Source of the DNA: Monodelphis domestica
Taxonomy: Eukaryota > Chordata > Mammalia > Didelphimorphia > Didelphidae
Direction of reading: 5' to 3'
NCBI RefSeq assembly: GCF_027887165.1
Contig: NC_077227.1
Location: forward strand, 540,433,889 to 540,497,888
Length of the DNA: 64,000 nt
The notes under the pieces are model-generated. The model did not search any database, was not told the DNA's origin, and saw only the letters and a list, made by a program, of their open reading frames with translations. How positions within the stretch are numbered: position 1 is the stretch's first letter; every line of letters begins with the position of its first letter. The translations under genes and the position numbers were made by a program. Shown one piece after another: positions 33,431 to 43,744 of this stretch.

Positions 33431-33673
33431 TCTTGACTTACCTTTTACATTGTGGGTTCCTGTGGTCCTGGACCTCAAAGCTGTCTAGTCTTTACTTGCT
33501 GGACAAGCCATTTTTATCTGGCCTCAACACTTCCCAAGTGATTTTTGGGAAAATAGAACACATCCCTGGTATATACAAGTCCCCTGCTTAAAGACATACA
33601 GTGACATTAAGCAACATATATAAGATGGAATCAAATATTTTAATTGGGAATATTAGTCCCTTCACAATAAAGA
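33431..33673. other. Junction between the old L1 and the ERV complex
   Basis: Not clearly L1 or LTR. It may be the 5' leader of the old L1 or the outer LTR end. Confidence 0.35.
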
Positions 33674-33899
33674 TCCAGCTAATTTCCTAACCTTACTTCA
33701 CATATTTAAGCTTAAAATTAATAGACAATAAATAATAGTATCATATTTAATAATATTTAATAATAACAACTAAAATAAAAAGCTATAATAAAAATGGAAC
33801 TAACTCAGCTGTGGTTGTGAGAGAAGAGGAGCAACAGGCAGAGTTCCCCAAAACTATTCACAATTCACAAGCATGCAAGGTGGGAATCCAATCTTAACA
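33674..33899 (-). repeat. Outer LTR-like repeat, left copy (probable 3' LTR)
   Basis: Aligns in direct orientation with 41539-41780 (shared 'aagcttaaaattaata', 'gtcatatttaataa'-type and 'gagaagaggagcaa'-type blocks). On the minus strand it starts with TGTTAAGATTGG immediately after a polypurine tract, as a 3' LTR should. U5 end not fixed; about 226 bp is clearly alignable. Confidence 0.65.
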
Positions 33900-33912
33900 A
33901 TCCCCCCTGATG
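33900..33912 (-). promoter_or_regulatory. Polypurine tract of the outer ERV
   Basis: Minus strand 'atcaggggggat' directly abuts the TG of the LTR. This is where retroviral plus-strand DNA synthesis would be primed. Confidence 0.6.
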
Positions 33913-34494
33913 ATCATTGGGAGATTAGTCTCTCCATTGATCATTTAACATACTTGTACCCCTAAAAATTTCTAACTACAGATGTATACAATATTGCACT
34001 TTATAGAAAAGAGAGAAAGCAAAACCAATGTTTTGCTAGGCTCATTGACAAAAAGCCAAGTTAGGGGTCGGTCCCCTTTGGCATAAAAGTATACATTTAC
34101 AATAAATGTTCAATCCCCTTCTGTTCAATCAATTGCACCTCAAAAGTTCATTCTGGATCTTCTTGATACAGTGTAGGTTTCTACAAGCATCTTTCTTCAA
34201 AGAGTTCATTCTCTGGATTCAAGGAGTTAGCAAACTTCTTTTCCTGAAATTCTTCTTAAGCAAAATTTTAAATCTTGGATTTTTTTAAATAAAAATACAA
34301 TAAAATCCCCCCTGAAGAGGGTGTTCACCAACACCTGGATCAACTCAAAGTGGTTGATTTATGAGTGTATGAGTCAATTATCAAAAACAAAAACCAAAAC
34401 ATTGTTGCATTTAAAATAGTGGAAGAGATAAACTATAATAGTTAAAATAGTGGAAGACTTAAATTGTAGTGGATATAAGAGTGGGTGAGTAAAT
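33913..34494 (-). mobile_element. ERV 3' internal/untranslated sequence
   Basis: AT-rich and without open frames. A second polypurine-like block, minus strand 'tcttcaggggggatttt', lies near 34298-34314 and shares 'tcaggggggatt' with the tract at 33900. Confidence 0.5.
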
Positions 34495-35248
34495 TGTGAC
34501 CTCAGAAAATATGTTTTCACTACAGTGTCTTGTTTTAAATCAAAATATAAGGTGGTCGCCAGGGAAATATTACCAATTATGAATATACCCAAGTCAACTG
34601 GGTTTTATAAAGATTTTAATTAATAATACAATGAGGAATAAAAGAAAGAGATAAAGAGAGAAAAAAGAAATAATGAGAAAAGAATAGACCGGCCCAGGGT
34701 AGCCCTGGCCAACCCAGGCCTAAGTCCTAAAAGAAAAGATTGGTCAGTCAGTTATCACTCACCATAAGATCTGTTCAAGCGAGGATTCAAGGGGACAGAG
34801 TTTCCCCAGAGGGAGTTCCAGCCAGAGTCAGCCTCCCTTGAGAGACCTCTTTACAGATTTCCTCCAAGAGATTCTTTCTCAAGAGACCCTCCTTAGAGCC
34901 TGTCTCTCAAGATCTTTTTCTCAAGAGATCCTCTCCTCTCAAGAGATTCCTTTTTCTTATATAGGGGGTTTTCTCCTATGTCACCTCCCCTAAGTTCTTC
35001 CATCTACCAATCACAGTAGATGTTTTCCAAAGGACAGCCCATTCTGAATTCACAGCTGAGTTGACTAATCCCTTTAGTAAGTTTGAACCAGAAAAAAAAA
35101 AAAAAAACTTCTGAATAAGTTTTCACCTCTTTGCTCCTTGTAAATTCACAAGTTGCCTGACCTTTATAGGTACTTAGCATCCTATTGTATTAATTCTAAA
35201 AATAGGCATGGCTTAAGTATGGGTGTAAGCATTTCTCATTGTTCAACA
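34495..35248 (-). repeat. Inner LTR (754 bp), probable 3' LTR
   Basis: On the minus strand it starts TGTTGAACAATG directly after a polypurine tract. It contains an ATTGG (inverted CCAAT) box at 35007-35011, a TATATAAG box (34956-34963) about 44 bp downstream, and an ATTAAA poly(A) signal at about 34613-34618, and it ends near 34495 with CA. Spacing fits U3-R-U5. No second copy was found in the window, and its flanks do not match as a target duplication. Confidence 0.75.
34956..34963 (-). promoter_or_regulatory. TATA box of the inner LTR
   Basis: Minus strand 'tatataag' within 'ccctatataagaaaa', with an inverted CCAAT box 44 bp upstream and a poly(A) signal about 340 bp downstream. Confidence 0.65.
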
Positions 35249-35262
35249 TTCTCCCCTAAAGC
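35249..35262 (-). promoter_or_regulatory. Polypurine tract of the inner ERV
   Basis: Minus strand 'gctttaggggagaa' ends one base or so before the LTR's TG. This marks the LTR as the 3' one and puts the internal region to its right. Confidence 0.65.
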
Positions 35263-35614
35263 AGTCCTAAGTACCGGTGGAGTAGAGGTCCTCCCATTTC
35301 TGATCTAAGTAGAGTTCTCACATTTTAGATCTAAGTAGCTTCACTGTTTAAAATGGGGAATGGTCTTAACCAAATGTTCTAAGGTAGAGTCTGAGAAATT
35401 TCAAGATTCACAACATAAAAGAAAAATAGAGGAAAAAAATTAAGATTTTGAGAGAAATAAAAGAAATCAAAATCAGAATAAAGATATCAAAAATTATATA
35501 TATAAAATTTCTGAATTAAAAAAGAATAAATTCATAATAGGCCCTTGTGTTAGGGTCAAATTAAATTTTTGTCCTACAAATCTGTAGGGGAAAAATTGCA
35601 ATAATATTGTATTT
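35263..35614 (-). mobile_element. ERV internal sequence, non-coding
   Basis: A-rich; no frame or motif recognised. Confidence 0.45.
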
Positions 35615-36430
35615 GCCCATTTTAAGTCAAGACTACAGGAAGTTGCCATATCTTAAGAGAGAAAAAAGGAATAGATTTTTATGTGTGATAGGTAAGTGTC
35701 ATTCCCTGGTCTGATTTTTCATCATTCTCATGAACAAAGAAGCCAGACTAGCAAACTGTTAGGTACTTTCTTAGAAAGTATTTCACAAGAAGTGTGGTTC
35801 AAGGAATCCTGTGTCTTAACATATGTCAAATGCTGCAATCTTGAGTCTCACACTAGGTTCAAGTCCTTTCATATTGGCTTAGAAATTCATCAGTCCCACA
35901 TGGCACTTTTCAGTTTAAATCTGTGTTTCTATGGCACTATGTAGATACAGTCTATGCTCCTTTTTTTTTATCCCATTTCCTAGAATCAGACACAATCATA
36001 AATCATAGTCCCATAATATTTATCAATAAATGGCAGGTTTTGATAGTCTAAAGCTTTTAGCGTATGCATTTTTATGCTAAGCAGATGGATATCTTAGCTT
36101 ATTGCAAAAATCAAAAATAGTTAAAAGAAAAAATTTTAATACAGTTACATGTGTTTCAAATGCAAAAAATGAGATAAAGAAAAAGAGGAAAAATAAAAAA
36201 ATAAAATAAAATATTGTATGGCACAGATAAAGTGCAATAAAATAGTGCAGATCCATCAAAAGGGAAGTCTTACCATAATTAATAGTTAAATACAATCAAT
36301 ATAGTCAATTATTCACTATCAATAGAAGGTTGTCACAGAGGTACTGTATTAAAAAAATCCATTTCTTCTTTGCTACTATTTGAAGGGGAGACAAAACTGA
36401 AAAGGTTTAATATCAACAAAAACAATAGAA
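35615..36430 (-). repeat. ERV internal direct repeat, left copy
   Basis: Aligns in the same orientation to 38870-40500. Shared blocks include 'ttattgcaaaaatcaaaa' (36099 and 39342), 'gcaaaaaatgaga', 'tgtatggcaca' and 'gttaatatcaa'-type text. This copy lacks about 0.9 kb that the right copy has (39560-40440). It lies immediately 3' of gag. Confidence 0.7.
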
Positions 36431-36543
36431 CCTAAGGGGCACCACTTCTGCCCCAAGTGAAGGAGTAGTAGTACCCTGAGTATTTTTTGGATGAGTTCCA
36501 CTTAAGTTATATTTTTGTGGAGTTAGTTAGAGTTATCATTTTC

Positions 36544-36783
36544 TCAATTTTTATTTCTATAATTTTTATTTCTAAAATTTTGATTACTATAGTTATTATA
36601 GTCATTTCTCTCACTCCTAAAGTTGTGATTTCTATGAGCATTATTATAGTCATTTTTATAGTTATTATTTCTAAAGCTGTTATTATTTATTTTTTCTTGT
36701 AGCCAGTTCTTACAGACCATCATTACATGGACTCTTTTTCCACAGTAAAGGCATGTTATTAATTTATCTGTGGATTCCTGCAA
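36544..36783 (-). pseudogene. ERV gag nucleocapsid fragment (CCHC zinc knuckle)
   Basis: A 79-codon minus frame carries a retroviral zinc knuckle with exact C-X2-C-X4-H-X4-C spacing (CLYCGKRVHVMMVC, about residues 11-24). It is followed by an unusual tail of about 45 residues that is almost only N, R, K, Y, F and H in short repeats. Nucleocapsid binds and packages viral RNA. It is downstream of the capsid fragment in minus orientation, as in gag, but in a separate broken frame. Confidence 0.85.
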
Positions 36784-36899
36784 AGTGCCTATGGTCTCTC
36801 CCTGATTTTTCAGTTTTGTTTTAACATTTCAATTTCTTTCTGTAAGGCTTCCCCTGATTTACTGTTTTCCCATGCCTTTTTGTATAGCCTTTATAAACA

Positions 36900-37497
36900 T
36901 AGACTGTTACTCTGCTCAGTTCTTGAGGTCCATAGAGTCCCAGTTTGGGCAGCTAGTTTTAAAGTAGTCTTTTACCACCAAAAAACAATTCTTAACGAAT
37001 TGTCTATGTATTTGTCTAATGTCTCTTTCTCTGGATAGATCAAAGTTCATATATATGTTCCCCACATCAATAAGTCTGTCTATAAACTGGGAAGGAGTCT
37101 CATCTATTTCTTCTTTTTTGTGCTTTCGAATTTAAACCATGAATCTGGTATATCAGAGCACGCTCTCATGGCTATCAATAATGCTTCTCTGGCCTTGTTT
37201 AGTTTTGTATAATCTGGTTCAACATTGGGGTTCCAGTGTGGATTTTCAGTTGGCCAATAATTTTCTCTCTTACTTCACTTCTGATTAGCCAAAGACATGA
37301 CTTTATTTTTCTCTCTATTTGTCAGAAAGTTTTCTAATAAATTTTTGACATCTATCCAAGTGGGGGTCAAAAGTTTTGAATATGTTCTCCAATCTTTTTA
37401 TAATTAATATTGGCTCTTCCTCAAATGAGGGAAGGTCTTCTTTGAATTTATTTAAATCTCTAGGACTCAAAGATATATGATGTCTTATAGATACCAA
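36900..37497 (-). pseudogene. ERV gag capsid fragment with MHR-like motif, broken
   Basis: The open part (37315-37497) reads like class I retroviral capsid: LSPRDLNKFKEDLPSFEEEP, then the motif FDPHLDRCQKF. Downstream in another frame, at about 37057-37105, the minus strand encodes ETPSQFIDRLID, which fits the major homology region of gammaretrovirus-like capsids (SPSAFLERL type). Stops and at least one frameshift separate the two. No assembly-competent protein is encoded. Confidence 0.75.
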
Positions 37498-37697
37498 GTT
37501 CCCATTTTTATTGAAAGTTATAATTTCTCTTAAAGGGAATAAACTTCTATCTCAATTTTCTCGTGTTTCTGTCTCTAGGCCTCTTGCTCCATTTTCAATG
37601 AGGTAGGTAAGAGGAGGGGAAGGGGTGGACAAGCTGAGGGAAAGGGGTTGTGGGCCCATAGTGCCAGAAGGATGAGAGGTAGGAGCAGTATGGGAAA

Positions 37698-37994
37698 TTA
37701 ATCAGGCAGGTTGGGAAGGAGGGGCAAAGGAAGAAGGAGCAGGGGCTGGGGTTGGGGGATGGAGAGGGGGCAGGGAAGGAGACATGGGTGGGGGAGGGGC
37801 CAGGACAGAGGGGGCAGGGAAGGAGGCATGGTCAGGGTGGGGAGTTCAGGTAGAGGGGGTGGGGCAGTCAGCATGGGTCGGGGGAGGAGTGGGTTGGGTA
37901 TGAGAGTTGATGGTTTGTGAACTAGGAGCCATATTGTGTAGAGCAGGGTGGGACAGAGATTCTGATAATGAGGAAGTATGGAGGGATAAGTCAC
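37698..37994 (-). pseudogene. ERV gag proline/leucine-rich region
   Basis: A 98-codon minus frame, rich in P and L, lies between the capsid and the upstream membrane segment, where gammaretroviral gag has its proline-rich matrix/p12 part. The coding strand is a polypyrimidine run (plus strand G-rich). Whether it was translated in exactly this frame is uncertain because repeats in any frame give P/L-rich text. Confidence 0.55.
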
Positions 37995-37999
37995 TCCTA

Positions 38000-38432
38000 C
38001 TCTGTGGTGGTTTTAAATTCGTTTCATTGTTTTTTTATAAAAGCCTTGATCTCCTCCAAACTCTCCTCCACAATTTCCAGTAGACTTGAGTTATACTCAA
38101 GCTGAGATTTTAGTTCCTCATTTTGTTGAGTAGTAGAAGGAAAAAATTGGTCGGTTTGACCAGGAAATGGGTTTTTCAAGGGAAGACTGACATAATTCTC
38201 CTATCTGATTCTCTAGCTTATGTATGGTATTTTCCAGGTTTTTCTTAGATAAAAATAGATACAATACTAAAGTTCCAACAATTAAAATCACAACCAGGAG
38301 CAGTGTGGAGTATAGCCATTGCCATATATTCTCTGGGATTATGAAATAGGCAAAGAACCATGTTTGTCCAGGTTTGGTTATTTTACTGAAAAGCCAGCTG
38401 TTAATTAAGTTGTGTACTGGCTCTAACCACAT
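38000..38432 (-). pseudogene. ERV N-terminal membrane and coiled-coil segment upstream of gag
   Basis: The open frame 38118-38432 starts at an ATG and has a predicted transmembrane helix at about residues 38-62 (WLYSTLLLVVILIVGTLVLY), followed by a K/E/N/L coiled coil (ENTIHKLENQIGEL). In another frame at about 38032-38140 the E/L/K-rich coiled-coil character continues, so a frameshift probably splits one protein. Order relative to gag suggests a gag leader like the glyco-gag of gammaretroviruses. An env tail of a separate element is the alternative. Confidence 0.6.
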
Positions 38433-38869
38433 TTTTTTAGATGTTTGGGTGTGGTCCTTTTTAAAGTTTTAATCCCATTAACTCTTCTGGGTGAAAGGGC
38501 AGAGCGAGACAGGGCTAAAACTTTAATATGAACACTCTGTCTAGCAGGACTCCTTTCTCTAGATTTTCCTCACTGATCCTTAAGAGCAAGCCAGCCAGCT
38601 AGTATTGTCTGTGAGGATCAGTTAATTGGGTTGTTTGTTCCCTAGGGAAACAGTTTCCCCAGCTAGGACCTTGGGGCCCTGTTGCTAAGATTAAAACAGC
38701 TATGTTCTATTTAAAATAAGTAGAAAAGAAACAATTTGAACTTACCTCTACAGCTGATTTGTGTTAATTCAAAATAAGCTATTAAAAGCTGATTTAGGGA
38801 TAGTCACAATAGTAAGGGAAAAGTTTAAGTAAGTTAAGAAGATTGAGGGTATTTTATCACTCACCCAAT
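38433..38869 (-). mobile_element. ERV leader sequence
   Basis: No frame. The minus strand has a donor-like 'gggtgagtgataa' at about 38853-38867 and 'gaggtaagttc' near 38740-38750. The former shares 'ggtgagtgataa' with the inner LTR (about 34750-34765). Confidence 0.45.
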
Positions 38870-39856
38870 TTAGCAGTCTAGATTACAGTAACTTGCCACA
38901 TCATGAAAGAAAATAGAAAAAGAGACTATATCTCAAAACAAATGGGAAATATCATTTCCTGGTTGGACCCTTTACTTTCTGTGATAATGGAGACAGAACA
39001 ATCGATGTTATATACTTGATATAGCATGTGGTACAAGTAAGTCCTGCATTTAACACATGTTAAGCAGCCACAACCTCAAGTCTCACACATGATCAAGTCC
39101 TTGTGCTCTTTGCACAGAATCTCATCAATCCCCATAGGATTGGATTGGTCTCTTTTACCCTTTTGTATGTCAACTTCTGAACTCTTTTGTGGTCCATTTC
39201 TCCTTGGATTAGACATATTCATTGAGCAAAAGTCTCACAATATTTAAATATTTAGTGGCAGGTTGACATAGTCCAAAGCTTTTTGTGTACACATTATAAT
39301 ATAATATAACATAATTTGCCAAGTGGACACATTAGTTTATTTTATTGCAAAAATCAAAACAGTTAAAATATATTCAATATTGTTGGCATGTGCTTCAAAG
39401 GCAAAAAATGAGAGAAAAAACAAATACTGTATGGCACATGTAGGAAGAAAAACAAAAATGTTAAAAATGTGTATATTTCATAATCACAGAGGTAAAGTAT
39501 AGAGGCTATTTCCCAAAAAATAAGATTCATTTCCTCTTTAACTTGCTATGATTTGCAGTGTGACTGCAAATTATTTTCACAAATTAATAACTTTATAAAA
39601 CAGTAGTATAATAGGTAATGCATATTAAAAGAAAGTACCAAAATCCAAAAATTCAGAATAGCCCAGTTAATAACAATAGCAAGAAAAACCACTATCATAT
39701 GGGATTCACACGAATCTCTATATAGCCACTTACTCTGTGACATTTGAAAAAACCTATGAATTAATGGATACTTGTCACAAGTTCTACAGATGTACTAATT
39801 CTTTCAACTTTGGCAAAGATTTTTTTAAACAAAGTCTATTACTGCCTATATATATC

Positions 39857-39900
<44 letters not shown>

Positions 39901-40500
39901 CAGAAGTTACTAGACATCTCAAAATCATTTCTGAAGACCCCTTAAAATCAATTGAGATATTTAGCTCATTAAATTCTTCAAAGGTTGTATATAATTGTAA
40001 CCAGTTTTGATAAAGCCCATCCATCATCTATATGACAATTAACAAAGGCAAAAAGGAACAAAAGGTTGTATAAGCTATATGTGACCTCAATGAATCAGGT
40101 GACAAACCTAGCATACATAAGGAGTTATGGTTTTGCCACTGAAAAGAATTTGTGCAAGGTGTTTATGGGCTTTCACAATGATATGTTCTTCAGTACAGTC
40201 ATAGGGGAAAAGTACAAATAAAAATAATATAACGAATATATCTAATAGGCAAAACACAGAATCTTAAAATGATTCAGTGTAACAGAAAGATATCGATGAG
40301 ATTAATATATGGATTTAAAAAGCAAAATTAAATCTTAAATCAAATAATCAGCAGAGTACAATAAGCATGACAGGATATAGGCATTGAATTCAAAAGTCCT
40401 TTTCCCAATTATGATAGCCATGTTGCAAAAACTTATTCACTATCTTTGGAGGAGAATAAACTCAAAAGAGTTAATATCAATCTGAAAAGGATTAAAATTC
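38870..40500 (-). repeat. ERV internal direct repeat, right copy
   Basis: Same-orientation match to 35615-36430 with an extra 0.9 kb. It lies immediately 5' of the gag region. Contains an (AT)n tract (about 39859-39895). Minus frames of 62-65 codons show no family motif. Confidence 0.7.
39859..39895. repeat. (AT)n microsatellite
   Basis: About 18 uninterrupted AT units; the IYIYIY frame across it is an artefact. Confidence 0.95.
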
Positions 40501-41538
40501 ACCTCCAGATCTCATTAAAGTTCCTTCCCCTCCCCAGTATCAATCATCGATTATTCCTTTTGTCACACCTCTGGAGTTCCCATACCCATACTGAATGTAG
40601 TGTGAACGAATCTCATATTGGGTTTGGTATAGAAACTAGGGAGGTCAAATTGACAAAAGGGTGTTAGGAGATAGATCTCCCATCTCAATTTCAAGATTAG
40701 TTAAGCTATCAACTGCAAGATATCCAATTAGCACAAAACCCACCATGAACAGAAGAAAAAATATCATAAAGCTGTAAGGTGCATGAGCTCAATAAGGGAA
40801 GCTATTTGAGATTTGTAGGAAACTGGGCCATGCTTGTATTATCTACTTCTTGTTTGTAGGTGGGACTACCTTGGCATACACTGGCTAGGAGTTAGAAGAA
40901 TAACCTTCCTTCCCCTCCTCCCAAGGAGTAAAACTGAGAGTGAGAACAACAGGGCATTTGCATATAAAATAAATGCTTCTCATGGTGCTTAGGATCAGGA
41001 AAAAAAAACAGACAAAATCTCAAAACCTCCCACTTCAAATCCACTGATTTGTATTATCTGCCATCCCTGTTGTGTTGGATTGTAGGGTGGGGAAGAAAAT
41101 GGCAGGGGAGTCTCTTCCTTGCGAAAAAAATCCCGAGTTGCAAACCAGGAACTGGTGGGGCTGAAAATAGTGCATTTTTTTCTGTTCCACACTGTGTTCT
41201 CCTGCTGAAAAATGGCTAGCACAGGCTTGAAACCCACGTGGGCATGTGAAGGGGGTTGGGGGTTGGTGACCAAAGGGATTGGGGATCTCAACCTTCCATG
41301 GGAAAAAAGTGATGTGGATAATAGGAGGGTCTGGTCATAGGCTATAGGACACTGGGGCTGAATGGGGTCCACTCAGTGGTAGCAAGAGTATAGGAAGCAG
41401 GCCTGGGAGAGTGCAGGGTGTGTGGAAAGAAGAGTTTCTTGGCTTTCGTGGTGGGTGGACAGAGTCCATACCACCAAGAAAATTTACTGTCTTTACTGAA
41501 AAATCTATCTTAAAAAAATTTTGGGAATTCTATCATGG
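40501..41538 (-). mobile_element. Probable ERV internal sequence, unassigned
   Basis: Lies between the internal repeat and the right outer LTR. A 125-codon minus frame (40995-41372) has no motif I recognise; it could be decayed leader or host sequence. Confidence 0.35.
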
Positions 41539-41780
41539 TAGCTAATTTGTAAGCTTAAAATTAATATACAATAAATCCAAGTGTCATATTTAATAAGATT
41601 TTTTAATAATAACTAAAACAAAAAGCTACAGTAAAAAGGGAGCTAACTTGGCTATGGACACAAGAGAAGAAGAGCAAAAGGTATAGACTTTTGAAGGTAT
41701 AGACTATAGACAATATGCAAGCCCACAAGGTGGGGATGAAAGAGGAAAGGGATGCTGGGAGATGTAGTTCAAAGATGCAA
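41539..41780 (-). repeat. Outer LTR-like repeat, right copy (probable 5' LTR)
   Basis: Direct-orientation match to 33674-33899 ('agctaattt', 'aagcttaaaattaata', 'cacaaggtgggga'-type blocks). If both are LTRs the provirus spans about 8.1 kb. The right end is uncertain because the first 40 bp of U3 do not align. Confidence 0.6.
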
Positions 41781-41859
41781 AATTTCTATTTATACATATG
41801 ACTGGCCTTAATATACTCCATATTACAGCCAACCTGAACTGTTTCCATGAATTCCCTTT

Positions 41860-41985
41860 GCTATTTCTCATGTGTCTTATACTGTATGATTCTGTAGAAA
41901 TTAAGCTCCTTGAGGACAGTTACTGTTTCCTTTCTGCCTTTATATTTCTAGTATCAAGTACATTACTAATTTATAGTTAGTATTT
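41860..41985 (+). repeat. L2 3' end fragment, interrupted by a SINE
   Basis: 'attaagctccttgaggacag' ... 'ctagtatcaagtacattact' is L2 3' end text. It continues after the SINE at 42200 with 'taataaagatttgttcatga'. Confidence 0.7.
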
Positions 41986-42185
41986 TTTTTAAAACCCTTA
42001 CCTTCTGCCTTGGAGCCAATACTCTGTATTGGCTCCAAGGCAGAAGAGTGGTAAGGGCTAGGCAATGGGGGTCAAGTGACTTGCCCAGGGTCACACAGCT
42101 AGGAAGTGGCTGAGGCCGGATTTGAACCTAGGACCTCCCATCTCTAGGCCTGGTTCTCAATCCACTGAGCTACCCAGCTGCCCCC
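41986..42185 (-). repeat. Young tRNA-derived SINE, antisense
   Basis: Same family as 10004-10215 and 58868-59077. A perfect 14-bp target duplication 'tatagttagtattt' flanks it (41972-41985 and 42186-42199). Near-identical to the family, so recent. Confidence 0.95.
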
Positions 42186-42199
42186 TATAGTTAGTATTT

Positions 42200-42604
42200 A
42201 ATAAAGATTTGTTCATGATTATTCTTATTTAGGGAGACTAACCCTGATCCTGGAATGACACTCCCTTCTCCGCTCTTCCTGTTAAAATTCTTCTTTTCCT
42301 GAAATGTCTAAATCATTATAATTTTCAGGGGATCATTTTCTGATTTTACCAGCTAAAAATGATCTCCCCACTCACATTACCTAAAGACATTCTGTTGGGT
42401 TTTCTTATTAGCCCTCATCATACTCTCCTTTGCCTTATATAAATGTGTGTCCATGCCATCTCTTCAGAGTAGATTATAAACTCTTTGTGGGGAAAAATGG
42501 CATTTTGCATTTTTGTATTCATAACACATAGTATAACAGATACTTAACATATAGTATAGTAAAGCAGATACTTAAATATCCATAATATATTATAGTAGAT
42601 ACTT
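42200..42604. other. Rest of the L2 fragment, then unassigned sequence and a second L2-like end
   Basis: 'gattataaactctttgtggg' near 42473 starts a second, weak L2-like 3' end. Confidence 0.45.
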
Positions 42605-42800
42605 AACAAACTATAACTAATATTTATATAGTACTATAAAATTTGACTCTTAAAACAACTCTATAGTTGCGACAGGCATTTTTATCCCCATTCTATAGAT
42701 GAGGAAATCAAGGTTCAGAAGATTTAAATGAATTAACTATGGAACTGGGAAATCATATCTTCCTGACTATGAGTCCAAGACCTGTCCACAGTAAACAATT
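42605..42800 (-). repeat. THER1/MIR-like SINE, antisense
   Basis: 'atatttatatagtactataa' ... 'tatccccattctatagatga' 'ggaaatcaagg' ... is the reversed THER1 order. Confidence 0.75.
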
Positions 42801-43489
42801 TCTCCAGAAGACTTCTTCATCTTGTTCGGCTGGGAAATGAAGTACCAGAAGCTGGACTTTGTTACCACATGATTAGGAGCAAAGATCTGCATTGGATAAA
42901 GAGGTGGCTCTGGGCTCTGGGGAGTAGGGAGGCAGAGTCCAACTAGCTTATACTCTCTCAGGGTGCCTGAGGCCTTCCTGGTGCTGCCACCTCACATGAG
43001 CTAGGCAACCCTCAACTGAATTAAACTGGGAGCTGTTAGAATTCTTTTTCATGGGCCTCCCTTTCCTTGTAACCTCTGTGCCTCTTTGGATATGCTTTAG
43101 CTCAGCTCTGTTTCAGGAGGAGGGCAAATCACTCTGCTGACACAAAGTTCTCTCTAAATCAAGAATCTAATCACATATGTTTTGCTCAGTCAAACTATCA
43201 GATTGCATCAAAAAATATTTTAAAACAACATCTTACAGGCTGGATAAGGCAAAAGATGATGGAAGACTTTAAGAAGGACGTTTTGAAACCTCCATGTTAA
43301 GCAATTAGTCACTGATACCACCCAGAAAGGATACTGCTGATTATCTTGTCTTTTATCACCTTGTTTCCCAATGCAGTAAAAATATGAATCTGACAAATCA
43401 TTGCTCTTACTTTTAAGTTCTTGTAATAGGAGCTTTGATAGATGTGCCCTCGTGACTTTGTTTAAAGCTGTAAAGGATACTTCCCAATC
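42801..43489. other. Unassigned sequence
   Basis: No family recognised. Confidence 0.4.
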
Positions 43490-43620
43490 AATCATCAAAC
43501 ACTTATTGAGGACCGAAGCTATGTCTGGGAGGCCCTGGGAGATGCAAAGTGGTACAATACATGGTCTCTGACCTTGGGCATTTTGCTGTCTAGTTAGGGA
43601 GATAAGATATGGACACATTA
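43490..43620 (+). repeat. L3/CR1-like fragment
   Basis: 'atcaaacacttattgaggac' ... 'catggtctctgaccttgggc' follows the common old repeat. Confidence 0.5.
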
Positions 43621-43744
43621 GAAGATAAATAATTCCATTGGGTCAGTGGTACTATTAGTGGCTGACAGAGTGCCTGACAGAGTAGGAATGGGATCATTTT
43701 TTGATGAATGAATAAGTGCTGAATGAGTGTTGTCCTAATCAAAA

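Noticed and set aside
34495..35248. Inner LTR as a solo LTR
   Set aside because: Its flanks do not form a target duplication, and a polypurine tract abuts it on the right, as expected for a 3' LTR still joined to internal sequence.
40995..41372. 125-codon minus frame as retroviral env or accessory gene
   Set aside because: No signal peptide, fusion peptide, CX6CC-type motif or transmembrane segment; cannot be assigned.
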